Assembly (NCBI GenBank): GCA_002506105.1
Contig: DAWU01000007.1
Location: 1-8,937, forward strand
Direction of reading: 5' to 3'
From: Methanolinea sp. UBA275
GTDB lineage: Archaea; Halobacteriota; Methanomicrobia; Methanomicrobiales; Methanospirillaceae
Length of the DNA: 8,937 nucleotides
A program made the translations under genes and the position numbers. Of the stretch, positions 1-5,474 are shown in pieces (within the stretch, counting starts at the first letter, position 1; every line of letters begins with the position of its first letter). Below the pieces are notes generated by a model that worked only from the letters and a program-made list of their open reading frames with translations, had not been told where the DNA came from and did no database searches.

Positions 1-1103
1 TTGTACTTGTCCTTGATGTAGTCCATACCGTAGTAGGTGTAGTCATCGAGGATGTTGTCGGTGTACGCAGCAGTTGCGTACTGGGTGAACCCGACACCGC
101 CGGACATGTAGGAACCGAGCCAGATCTGGTCGAAGAGCATGGTTCCACCACCGACAACCTCAAGGGCTGCCTTGGCGGGGTCGTGCGGGTACTTCCGGTC
201 GGTCTGGATCATGTCGGCGAAGTGGCCGAACTTGATGCCACCAGGCTCGTTCGGGCCACGGGCACGGCGGGCGGGCAGGATCTCTGCCATCTGGATCACA
301 CCAGCGTGCTTTGCAGCGAACGCGAGGTCGGCAGTTGCGGCTTCTCCGGCGCACATATGGTAGGCACCGATGAAGGACATACCGAGCTGCATCGCAGACC
401 ACCTGGAGGTGGTGCCTCCGTCACAGGTCCTTGAGACGATGGTCGGGATGTGGATTGCCTGCCAGAGGGACTTCCCTACAGCTGCCTTGAGCTGGGCGGC
501 CTGCTTGGCGGGGAAGAGCTTCTCGATAGGCAGTACGAACTGGGGCTCCAGGTCGTCGGCCATCTCGTCGTCGCCGGTGAAGACCTTGACGTAACAGTCG
601 TCCACGAGGCTCGGGTGGGTCTCGACCATGTGTTCCTGGACGACGGCTGCACCGGGCATTGCGTGGTTCAGCACGTGCAGGAACTCGTTGATAGTCTCGG
701 GGGTCACTTCCTTGCCCAGACGCTTCTGCAGGGTCTGGTGGGCGAGGTCCATGTTGACGATGATCGTCCTGCGGATGTCGTCCCACATCTGCTGCATGGC
801 AGCATTGTTGACGAAGTGCAGGTCGTCACCCTCGACAAAGACACCGGTGCCGGAGACCTCGTAGGTCATCAGCTGGCGCTGCCCGAGGGGGATACCGCCA
901 ATGTGGCAGCGGACGGGGTCGTACATCGAGATGCCGCGGGCCATTGCAGCGGCGTTCCCTGCCTTGACGAACTCCATCTTCCTCGGGGACTGCTTGAGAC
1001 CCTCGCGGGCGAAGACGGTATTGGTGCTCTGGGGGTCCTCGGCGAACTTGCCGCGGAGGGCTTTCAGGAAGAGCTTCTGGGTTCTTTCAATCTTCTTTGC
1101 CAT
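1..1103 (-). CDS. mcrA: Methyl-coenzyme M reductase subunit alpha, partial (C-terminus beyond window)
   Basis: Catalytic alpha subunit of MCR (alpha2 beta2 gamma2, two nickel F430 cofactors), which makes methane and the CoM-CoB heterodisulfide from methyl-CoM and coenzyme B in the cytoplasm. Reading from the ATG at 1103 gives 367 uninterrupted codons beginning MAKKIERTQKLFLKAL; the usual length is about 550-570, so the last third is missing. Residues known from the Methanothermobacter structure are present at a constant offset of +9: Q156 (axial Ni ligand, Gln147) in AVVQEHMVET, H266 (N-methyl-His257) in AAKHAG, R280 (5-methyl-Arg271) in LPARRARGPNEPGG, and F339 and Y342 (Phe330, Tyr333) in GGVGFTQYATAAYTDN. 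The thioglycine, methylglutamine and methylcysteine sites lie beyond the edge. It is the last gene of the operon seen here, 5 bp after mcrG, with a strong ribosome site inside the mcrG tail. The GGVGFTQYATAAYTD region is the one commonly used as a mcrA diversity marker. Identification is essentially certain. Confidence 0.98.
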   Translation of the reverse strand, partial: MAKKIERTQKLFLKALRGKFAEDPQSTNTVFAREGLKQSPRKMEFVKAGNAAAMARGISMYDPVRCHIGGIPLGQRQLMTYEVSGTGVFVEGDDLHFVNNAAMQQMWDDIRRTIIVNMDLAHQTLQKRLGKEVTPETINEFLHVLNHAMPGAAVVQEHMVETHPSLVDDCYVKVFTGDDEMADDLEPQFVLPIEKLFPAKQAAQLKAAVGKSLWQAIHIPTIVSRTCDGGTTSRWSAMQLGMSFIGAYHMCAGEAATADLAFAAKHAGVIQMAEILPARRARGPNEPGGIKFGHFADMIQTDRKYPHDPAKAALEVVGGGTMLFDQIWLGSYMSGGVGFTQYATAAYTDNILDDYTYYGMDYIKDKY

Positions 1104-1108
1104 GTCAA

Positions 1109-1873
1109 TCACTCCTCCGGACGGTAGCCATATTTGGTCCTGTTCGAGTGAACACGCTGGACGTATTCAACATACTCCGCGTCTGAGCGGAAGGCCGTCC
1201 CGACGAGCGAGTGGAACATGGTGGTGTGCGCCTTGAGCCACTTCTCGTCCATGGGCTTGCCGACCTTGACTTCCTTGTCCAGGGGCTCGGAGTTCTGGTT
1301 CTTCACGTACTTGACTACTCCGGACTTCTTGTCGAGGATGCGCCTCTGCATCATGTCGAACATCATCCCGTCTTCGTCAAGCCTGAGTGAGTGCCCGTGC
1401 ACGGTCGAGCCGCGGACCCCTGTGCGGGCCGGGTCGAAGAGCTCGGTTCCCACGAGTTCCTTGGCGAGTTTCTCCAGGTCACGCTCGCGGCACTCCACGA
1501 TCTGACGTCCGGACAGGGTTCCCGGGTCAACGCCACGGTACCTGTACGATGCGACGTAGGACCGCTGGTAGGGCTGGCACGGGGCGTTATACATGGAGTC
1601 TGCGAACTGGATGAACCTGATACGGTCTCCATGCTTTGCGCCGTCGATGGGGACTACCATCTTCCTGATTGGGCAGTCGGGCTCCTGCTGTTCGTTGAGC
1701 GGGGGGTGCATGGTCGGGTATGCTGCACCGGGGGCCTTGTGTCCCATAATCAGTACGATGTCCTCATCGGAGATGTCGCGGACCTTCTCCAGCTTCGTGC
1801 TGGGGTCCATCTGCTTCCGCCTGTTCTCGGCGATAGTAGAGGATCCGGGTCCATACTGTGGTTTATAAGCCAT
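1109..1873 (-). CDS. mcrG: Methyl-coenzyme M reductase subunit gamma
   Basis: Gamma subunit of MCR, 254 aa, a normal length for the family. It contributes to the coenzyme M and F430 pockets of the methane-forming active site. The N-terminus MAYKPQYGPGSSTIAENRRK is typical. The motif DPGTLSGRQIVE carries L120, S121 and R123, matching Leu117, Ser118 and Arg120 (CoM sulfonate contact) of the Methanothermobacter protein at offset +3. The motif GVRGSTVHGHS carries H159, matching His156 at the F430 pocket. The ATG at 1873 is preceded by AAAGGAG 10 nt upstream, overlapping the mcrC stop codon; the gap to mcrC is 7 bp. The gene ends in TGA, and its last codons encode the ribosome site for mcrA, so the two are probably translationally coupled. 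No damage is seen. Confidence 0.98.
   Translation of the reverse strand: MAYKPQYGPGSSTIAENRRKQMDPSTKLEKVRDISDEDIVLIMGHKAPGAAYPTMHPPLNEQQEPDCPIRKMVVPIDGAKHGDRIRFIQFADSMYNAPCQPYQRSYVASYRYRGVDPGTLSGRQIVECRERDLEKLAKELVGTELFDPARTGVRGSTVHGHSLRLDEDGMMFDMMQRRILDKKSGVVKYVKNQNSEPLDKEVKVGKPMDEKWLKAHTTMFHSLVGTAFRSDAEYVEYVQRVHSNRTKYGYRPEE
1112..1118 (-). promoter_or_regulatory. mcrA ribosome binding site inside the mcrG tail
   Basis: GGAGGAG on the minus strand encodes the last mcrG codons (PEE) and lies 8 nt before the mcrA ATG. It is the strongest Shine-Dalgarno match in the mcr operon. Confidence 0.75.
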
Positions 1874-1880
1874 TGTTAAA

Positions 1881-2507
1881 TCACTCCTTTGTTTTGATCA
1901 ACCGCATTACTGCATGAATGACATCCGCCATCTTCTCCCGTGTGGGTGTCTGGCCGCGGGTTACTCCGCTGACAATGGCCATGACCGTTCCTTTTGTCTT
2001 TATTTTTTCGGGAGGGGGCATCACCAGGGCGGTCTTCACGCCCTCTTTTGCAAAATCCTCGAAGTCTACGGGAGACTGGGAAACCACGATCGCCCGGATA
2101 TCACAGGCCTGGAGTATGAACCTGACCTTGTGCACCACGTGGGAACGGACATTTCCATGGTGGAGTATGGCGATCCTGTGTTTCTCAATCTGTTCGACCT
2201 CCTTCTCTGTCAGGCCGAAATACGCCCCGAGTACGCCGCCCGCGATATGCGGGGCGTCCGGAGGCACACCGGAGCCTGAGTTCAGGACCAGCGTGCTCAC
2301 GTTGTACTCGATCCCCTGCTGACGAAGCGCTGAGGTAATATCGCACACGGGCTTGGTCACGTGGCGTCTTCCTGGTGACATACCCACCACGATGACATCG
2401 GGGTAGCGGCACTCGGAGATGGTTCCCCTCTGTGCAATCCCGCCGCCCTTTCCCATTCCCATGGCTTCCCGGCAGTCGACAACCTGGGTGACTCTTCCCA
2501 TCGGCAT
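1881..2507 (-). CDS. mcrC: Methyl-coenzyme M reductase operon protein C
   Basis: Non-structural McrC protein, 208 aa. In the literature McrC has been found in the ATP-dependent protein complex that reductively activates MCR (component A3a); its exact chemistry is not settled. I chose the ATG at 2507 because it gives the conserved family start MPMGRVTQVVDCRE. An in-frame ATG at 2600 would add 31 unrelated residues and run about 90 bp back into mcrD. A glycine-rich segment, MGMGKGGGIAQRGT (residues 16-29), and cysteines 12, 33 and 55 stand out; YPDVIVVGMSPGRRHVTKPVCD follows the conserved pattern in two parts (YPDVIVVGMSPG, RRHVTKPVCD). The start is only 1 bp after the mcrD TAA, and no clear Shine-Dalgarno sequence precedes it, so re-initiation or coupling is likely. 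Its presence distinguishes mcr operons from mrt operons, which lack mcrC. Confidence 0.95.
   Translation of the reverse strand: MPMGRVTQVVDCREAMGMGKGGGIAQRGTISECRYPDVIVVGMSPGRRHVTKPVCDITSALRQQGIEYNVSTLVLNSGSGVPPDAPHIAGGVLGAYFGLTEKEVEQIEKHRIAILHHGNVRSHVVHKVRFILQACDIRAIVVSQSPVDFEDFAKEGVKTALVMPPPEKIKTKGTVMAIVSGVTRGQTPTREKMADVIHAVMRLIKTKE
1884..1890 (-). promoter_or_regulatory. mcrG ribosome binding site at the mcrC stop
   Basis: AAAGGAG on the minus strand, directly followed by the mcrC TGA and 10 nt from the mcrG ATG. Confidence 0.7.
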
Positions 2508-2508
2508 G

Positions 2509-2976
2509 TTATTTCGTTCCCTGGAGGATGACAGGTCCGGACTTGCCCGGTTCCGCGAGCCCGATGATATCTTTATCCGCATCGGGTCCGTACTTGGCAT
2601 AGTCCACGAGTGACGGCTCGGTCTTCATATACCGCCCTTCCTGGAGGTAGAACGAGAAGGTGGTAAACCCTTTCTCGCAGGCCTCCCGAATCGCGGGGAT
2701 GAAATCCCTGTTTTCCAGCTCGAGCACGATAGTTCCCACGTGCACTTCAAGTTGCACGTCCTGTTCACCGATCTTGATGATCTTTCGCATGTCATGGATA
2801 TTCCGCGATCCTTTTGCGGGGCCAACAGAGACAACGGCAGGGATGCGGGGGCCGTTTAATATGACTCTCCGCACGCCGCCCGTGGCAACTATCAGGTTTA
2901 TGATCCGCTCGACCGTATCTGGATTGAGCAGCCGTTCTGTCACTACCCTTACCTGAGGATATTTGGCGTCAGTCAT
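2509..2976 (-). CDS. mcrD: Methyl-coenzyme M reductase operon protein D
   Basis: McrD, 155 aa, a small accessory protein encoded in nearly all mcr and mrt operons. It is known to associate with MCR and is thought to act in assembly, maturation or cofactor delivery, without being part of the final enzyme. The sequence opens MTDAKYPQVRVVTERLLNPD, with the family-typical RLL and the later VRRVILNGPRIP segment (about residues 35-46). The C-terminal half contains FTTFSFYLQEGRYMKTEPS. The ATG at 2976 lies 14 bp downstream of the mcrB stop. The bases between show no GGAGG-like ribosome site, unlike mcrB, mcrG and mcrA, which suggests weaker translation. The gene ends in TAA 1 bp before the mcrC start. 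No anomalies in length or frame. Confidence 0.95.
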   Translation of the reverse strand: MTDAKYPQVRVVTERLLNPDTVERIINLIVATGGVRRVILNGPRIPAVVSVGPAKGSRNIHDMRKIIKIGEQDVQLEVHVGTIVLELENRDFIPAIREACEKGFTTFSFYLQEGRYMKTEPSLVDYAKYGPDADKDIIGLAEPGKSGPVILQGTK

Positions 2977-2990
2977 TCTATCTGTCTTAT

Positions 2991-4304
2991 TCAGACACCC
3001 TTTGCAATCGCCTGCATCGGCTTCTTGAACACGTCAATCTGGCCGAAGGTGTCCTGGTAGACCTTGGCGGTCTGCTCGGGGCCGAACATCTGGGTTCCGG
3101 CATCAAGCGCACAGGCAACGCACACGCACGGGATTGCCATGCCGGCAGCATGCCGGGTCACGACGTGGTTTCCGTTGAACACACCGGGGCCGCCGCCACC
3201 GTAGATCGAGTGGCTGAAGAAGGAGAACCCGACGGCTGTTCCCATTACACGGCCGTAGTCAGCGCTGACGAGTCCGGTCTCGTGCTCAAGCAGGTCGTTG
3301 AAGTACAGCAGCACAGAGGAAACCGCCTGGGCGAACCGTCCGGCACCACAGTTAACCATGGTGGCTGCCATGGTTCCCGCGGATGCATAGGCGTTCCACA
3401 TCATGGGGTCTTTCGTCTCGTAGAAGACGTATCCGCTCTTGCCCTTCTTTCCGGCCTTGATGACCTTGTCTTCAATTGCCCTCTCTACGAGGCTCTGGAC
3501 AACGGTTCCGATGGTTCCGGTCTTGCCGTTTGCCTTTACGAGGTCATAGACCATGTTGTTGGCATTCAGTCCCTGGAACGCGTAAACCAGCAGCTGGGCA
3601 CGCTCGAAGGGTCCGATCGCGGCTCCCATCTCGAACTCTCCGGCCTGTTCGAAGGTGTTGGAGAGTGCGCAGGTCTGCATGGCGTTCCGGTGGGTCATCA
3701 TGGCCACAGTGTTGGCCGGGATGTTGCGGAGTGCATAGCCGAGACCTTCGTTGTTCTGGGGGATGGACAGGACCGAGATGATGTTTCCACCCTGCATGTC
3801 CATGGTCACAGGGTAGGAACCCCAGACTGCGGACTTGACATAGGGGGCATCCCACATTCCAACCTTGTACTGGTCTATGAGTGCCTGGGTCGTTGCTGCG
3901 GCAACTGCGGTTGCTGTTGCGTCGTAGGTTGCGGCTGCCCGCAGGCGGGCGCTCGGGACCTCGACGAGGAGCATCTTTCCGCCACCGACCTTGGTGATGT
4001 TGGTGTCGTCGCCCTTCGCTACCGAAACTAAATCCGCAATCTTTGCGGAGAGTGCATCGGCATCCTTGACGCAGTCAACCTTGACAGCTCTTCCAAGGAT
4101 CTGGTTTTGCTTTCCTCCCATGGCTCCGGTCTTGATCGAGTTGTCAAGTCCGGCCAGGTTCACGGCGACAGTCCTCTTGGTGAGGTCGATCAGCTTCAGC
4201 ACTCCCTCATTGGTCAGGGGGCTGATCTTGTCAAGGGCTACACCGCTCTTGAGCAGCTTGCCGTTGTCGTCGTATAAATCGCAGGTGTCTTTATATTTCG
4301 CCAT
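2991..4304 (-). CDS. mcrB: Methyl-coenzyme M reductase subunit beta
   Basis: Beta subunit of MCR, 437 aa, close to the usual length of about 434-443. It is the first gene of the operon. It lines the substrate channel and helps bind coenzyme B. The motif GFSFFSHSIYGGGGPG contains F362 and Y368, matching active-site Phe361 and Tyr367 of the Methanothermobacter subunit at offset +1. H380 in FNGNHVVTRH matches His379, a coenzyme B contact. The N-terminus MAKYKDTCDLYDDNGKLL is typical. The ATG at 4304 is preceded by AAGAGGA with 5 nt spacing. A long AT-rich promoter and leader region lies upstream. The residue 125-140 segment is alanine/threonine-rich (ATATAVAAATT), which is normal for the family. 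The gene ends in TGA, 14 bp before mcrD. No sign of frameshift. Confidence 0.98.
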   Translation of the reverse strand: MAKYKDTCDLYDDNGKLLKSGVALDKISPLTNEGVLKLIDLTKRTVAVNLAGLDNSIKTGAMGGKQNQILGRAVKVDCVKDADALSAKIADLVSVAKGDDTNITKVGGGKMLLVEVPSARLRAAATYDATATAVAAATTQALIDQYKVGMWDAPYVKSAVWGSYPVTMDMQGGNIISVLSIPQNNEGLGYALRNIPANTVAMMTHRNAMQTCALSNTFEQAGEFEMGAAIGPFERAQLLVYAFQGLNANNMVYDLVKANGKTGTIGTVVQSLVERAIEDKVIKAGKKGKSGYVFYETKDPMMWNAYASAGTMAATMVNCGAGRFAQAVSSVLLYFNDLLEHETGLVSADYGRVMGTAVGFSFFSHSIYGGGGPGVFNGNHVVTRHAAGMAIPCVCVACALDAGTQMFGPEQTAKVYQDTFGQIDVFKKPMQAIAKGV

Positions 4305-4362
4305 AATTATCCTCTTTTTTCTTGAGAAATTCGGCCACGATACAATACAATAACTGAACGAA

Positions 4363-4372
4363 AGCGTACGCT
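4363..4372. repeat. Perfect 10-bp palindrome AGCGTACGCT
   Basis: An exact inverted repeat with no spacer, about 60 bp upstream of the mcrB start codon. Without a loop it is a poor RNA hairpin and fits better as a DNA-binding half-site pair, but a single palindrome of this size could occur by chance. Confidence 0.35.
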
Positions 4373-4383
4373 ACTAGGTACAC

Positions 4384-4401
4384 TGATGGTGGATGATGGT
4401 G
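4384..4401. repeat. 8-bp direct repeat with 10-bp period
   Basis: TGATGGTG occurs at 4384-4391 and again at 4394-4401 on the plus strand, separated by GA. The 10-bp spacing places both copies on the same DNA face, as would suit a dimeric regulator. No regulator is identified, and the repeat lies downstream of both main candidate promoters. Confidence 0.45.
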
Positions 4402-4409
4402 ACTACTGC

Positions 4410-4428
4410 ACGTCCCCTCACGGGACAT
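4410..4428 (-). promoter_or_regulatory. Hairpin in the mcr leader
   Basis: On the minus strand ATGTCCC (4428-4422) can pair with GGGACGT (4416-4410) around the 5-nt loop GTGAG, giving seven pairs including one G-U. It lacks a following T-run, so it does not look like a terminator. It may protect the 5' end of the transcript or be a protein-binding site. Confidence 0.4.
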
Positions 4429-4448
4429 TCTACTATACCTATTGTCTT

Positions 4449-4507
4449 CATAAAAGGTTTCCGATTTTAATCCGCGATTCAGTTTTATAATAAAATATAA
4501 ATAATTT
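4449..4507 (-). promoter_or_regulatory. Candidate archaeal promoter(s) of the mcr operon
   Basis: Two BRE/TATA-like elements read towards mcrB. The first is AAATTA followed by TTTATATT (4507-4494), predicting a start site near 4470 and a leader of about 165 nt. The second is GGAAAC followed by CTTTTATG (4462-4449), predicting a start near 4425 and a leader of about 120 nt. The second has the better purine-rich BRE and the first the better TATA. Assignment is by resemblance to the archaeal consensus and the usual 22-27 bp spacing. Background AT richness raises the chance of false matches. Confidence 0.4.
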
Positions 4508-4647
4508 ACTATTTTAGGGAAAAAGTTCAAATATTACAGGGATTATTAATTTCTCTTTTTTAACCCATATTAAAAACTTTGAAAAAAGTGTTATTTTATT
4601 TGTTATTTTTTTAAAATTTTTATGAAAATCTGGTGCGCTCTCTGGTT
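4502..4647. other. AT-rich non-coding spacer between fwd and mcr operons
   Basis: About 145 bp of strongly AT-rich DNA with many homopolymer A and T runs and stops in all frames. I see no gene, RNA gene or repeat array here. It sits between the fwdC T-run and the first mcr TATA candidate and probably serves as terminator and promoter-upstream DNA. Its composition contrasts sharply with the GC-rich genes on both sides, as is usual for archaeal intergenic regions. Confidence 0.6.
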
Positions 4648-4658
4648 AAAAAAAAAAA
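4648..4658 (-). terminator. T-run terminator after fwdC
   Basis: Directly after the fwdC TAA stop the minus strand has 11 consecutive T (4658-4648). Archaeal RNA polymerase commonly terminates at such runs without a hairpin, and no strong stem is seen upstream of it. Further T-runs of 5-6 follow on the same strand (for example near 4587-4582). It probably separates the fwd and mcr transcripts, though read-through into mcr cannot be excluded. Confidence 0.6.
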
Positions 4659-5459
4659 TTAGTTCCTGAGATGTAACTTCCCGTACACGATCTGGCCCTT
4701 TCTCTTGGGGTGCCTCTCGCCGGTATCGCCGTAAAAGAGTGAAAACTTTGCGTTCTCTCCGTCCACCTCAAGATCCTCGTCCTGGACATACTTGAATCCG
4801 GGCATCATCACGTCAATGCCGCCATAGACAAAGATCTCTCCCCCGACCATCTGGCCCCCAACCTTGCTCGGGGCATTGCCCTTGATGATGATCTTTCCGC
4901 CTTCCATGTGGGTGCCCACATGGACATCGGTGTTTCCGTGCACGATGATGGTTCCGCCGTTCATGAAGTAGCCGATATCGCTCCCCGCGTTACCCTTGAC
5001 GCGGATCACGCCACCCTGCATGCCTCTCCAGTCACCCCGGTAGGCCGCACCCAGGTAGTTTCCGGCATTCCCTTCAATGACGAATTCCCCGCCTTTCATA
5101 CCGATGCCCGCAAATGCGTCAACATTTCCCTTCACGAGGAGTTTTCCGCCCTGCATCCAGGCACCGGTATACATGTCGGGATTATCTTCGATGACAATCT
5201 CGCCGGCGGTCATCTTCATGCCGATGTACTTCACCCTGCTCACATTGCCCTTGACCACGATACGTGTGTCAGCGGCAGTCGCCCCGCCTTCCCCGGAGAC
5301 CTCGAAGTACTTCCCGAGTGTGAACTGGTCGCGGCCCTCGAAGGCATGGAGGGCAGCGATCTCGCTTGCTTTCTTCCCGGAAAAATTGTCAGGGGTGATG
5401 GTGTCCGCCTCAAGGTAGAGAGTGGGCTGGTTTTTAATGGTTAATGTTACCGTCTCCAT
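4659..5459 (-). CDS. fwdC: Formylmethanofuran dehydrogenase subunit C
   Basis: Structural subunit of the formylmethanofuran dehydrogenase complex, 266 aa, a usual length. It belongs to the beta-helix family related to the C-terminal domain of glutamate synthase (GXGXG-type repeats). From residue 76 to 215 I count seven rungs ending in GN or a variant, with the pattern G-x-x-M-x-G-G-x-I/V-x-I/V-x-G-N. Six rungs are exactly 19 residues, and the fourth (133-158) has 7 extra residues (YRGDWRG region). The N-terminal 70 residues are a separate segment. The start at 5459 has GAGGTGA 4 nt upstream; the gap to fwdA is 15 bp. It is the last gene of the fwd operon here and is followed at once by a T-run. 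The sequence alone does not tell the tungsten (fwd) from the molybdenum (fmd) isoform. Confidence 0.95.
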   Translation of the reverse strand: METVTLTIKNQPTLYLEADTITPDNFSGKKASEIAALHAFEGRDQFTLGKYFEVSGEGGATAADTRIVVKGNVSRVKYIGMKMTAGEIVIEDNPDMYTGAWMQGGKLLVKGNVDAFAGIGMKGGEFVIEGNAGNYLGAAYRGDWRGMQGGVIRVKGNAGSDIGYFMNGGTIIVHGNTDVHVGTHMEGGKIIIKGNAPSKVGGQMVGGEIFVYGGIDVMMPGFKYVQDEDLEVDGENAKFSLFYGDTGERHPKRKGQIVYGKLHLRN

Positions 5460-5474
5460 TGCTTCACCTCATCA

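Larger units (their letters stand above)
4305..4470 (-). promoter_or_regulatory. Probable 5' leader of the mcr operon
   Basis: This stretch lies between the candidate promoters and mcrB and has no recognised gene. It contains, in transcription order, a hairpin (4428-4410), an 8-bp direct repeat (4401-4384), a 10-bp palindrome (4372-4363), a TATTGTATTGTAT run (about 4353-4341), and the mcrB ribosome site AAGAGGA just before the start codon. Unlike the AT-rich DNA further upstream, the part from 4440 to 4363 has mixed base composition, which would fit a structured RNA leader. Whether it is transcribed depends on which TATA box is used; a third weak TATA-like run (TTATTGTA, near 4353) could give a leader of only about 25 nt. 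Confidence 0.45.

Noticed and set aside
450..1127. 225-codon plus-strand ORF
   Set aside because: Antisense shadow of mcrA, a certain gene with intact catalytic residues.
2508..2600. N-terminal extension of mcrC to the ATG at 2600
   Set aside because: The extra 31 residues are low-complexity and arise from mcrD read in another frame; the family start MPMGRVTQ is at 2507.
3150..4031. 293-codon plus-strand ORF
   Set aside because: Antisense shadow of mcrB with no recognisable domain or ribosome site.
4429..4530. Extension of the leader ORF up to an ATG at 4530
   Set aside because: It would run through both main TATA candidates and AT-rich DNA; the encoded segment has no recognisable features.
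4305..4658. Possible tRNA, CRISPR array or mobile element in the intergenic region
   Set aside because: No cloverleaf, no regularly spaced repeats and no inverted terminal repeats or transposase fragments are visible.
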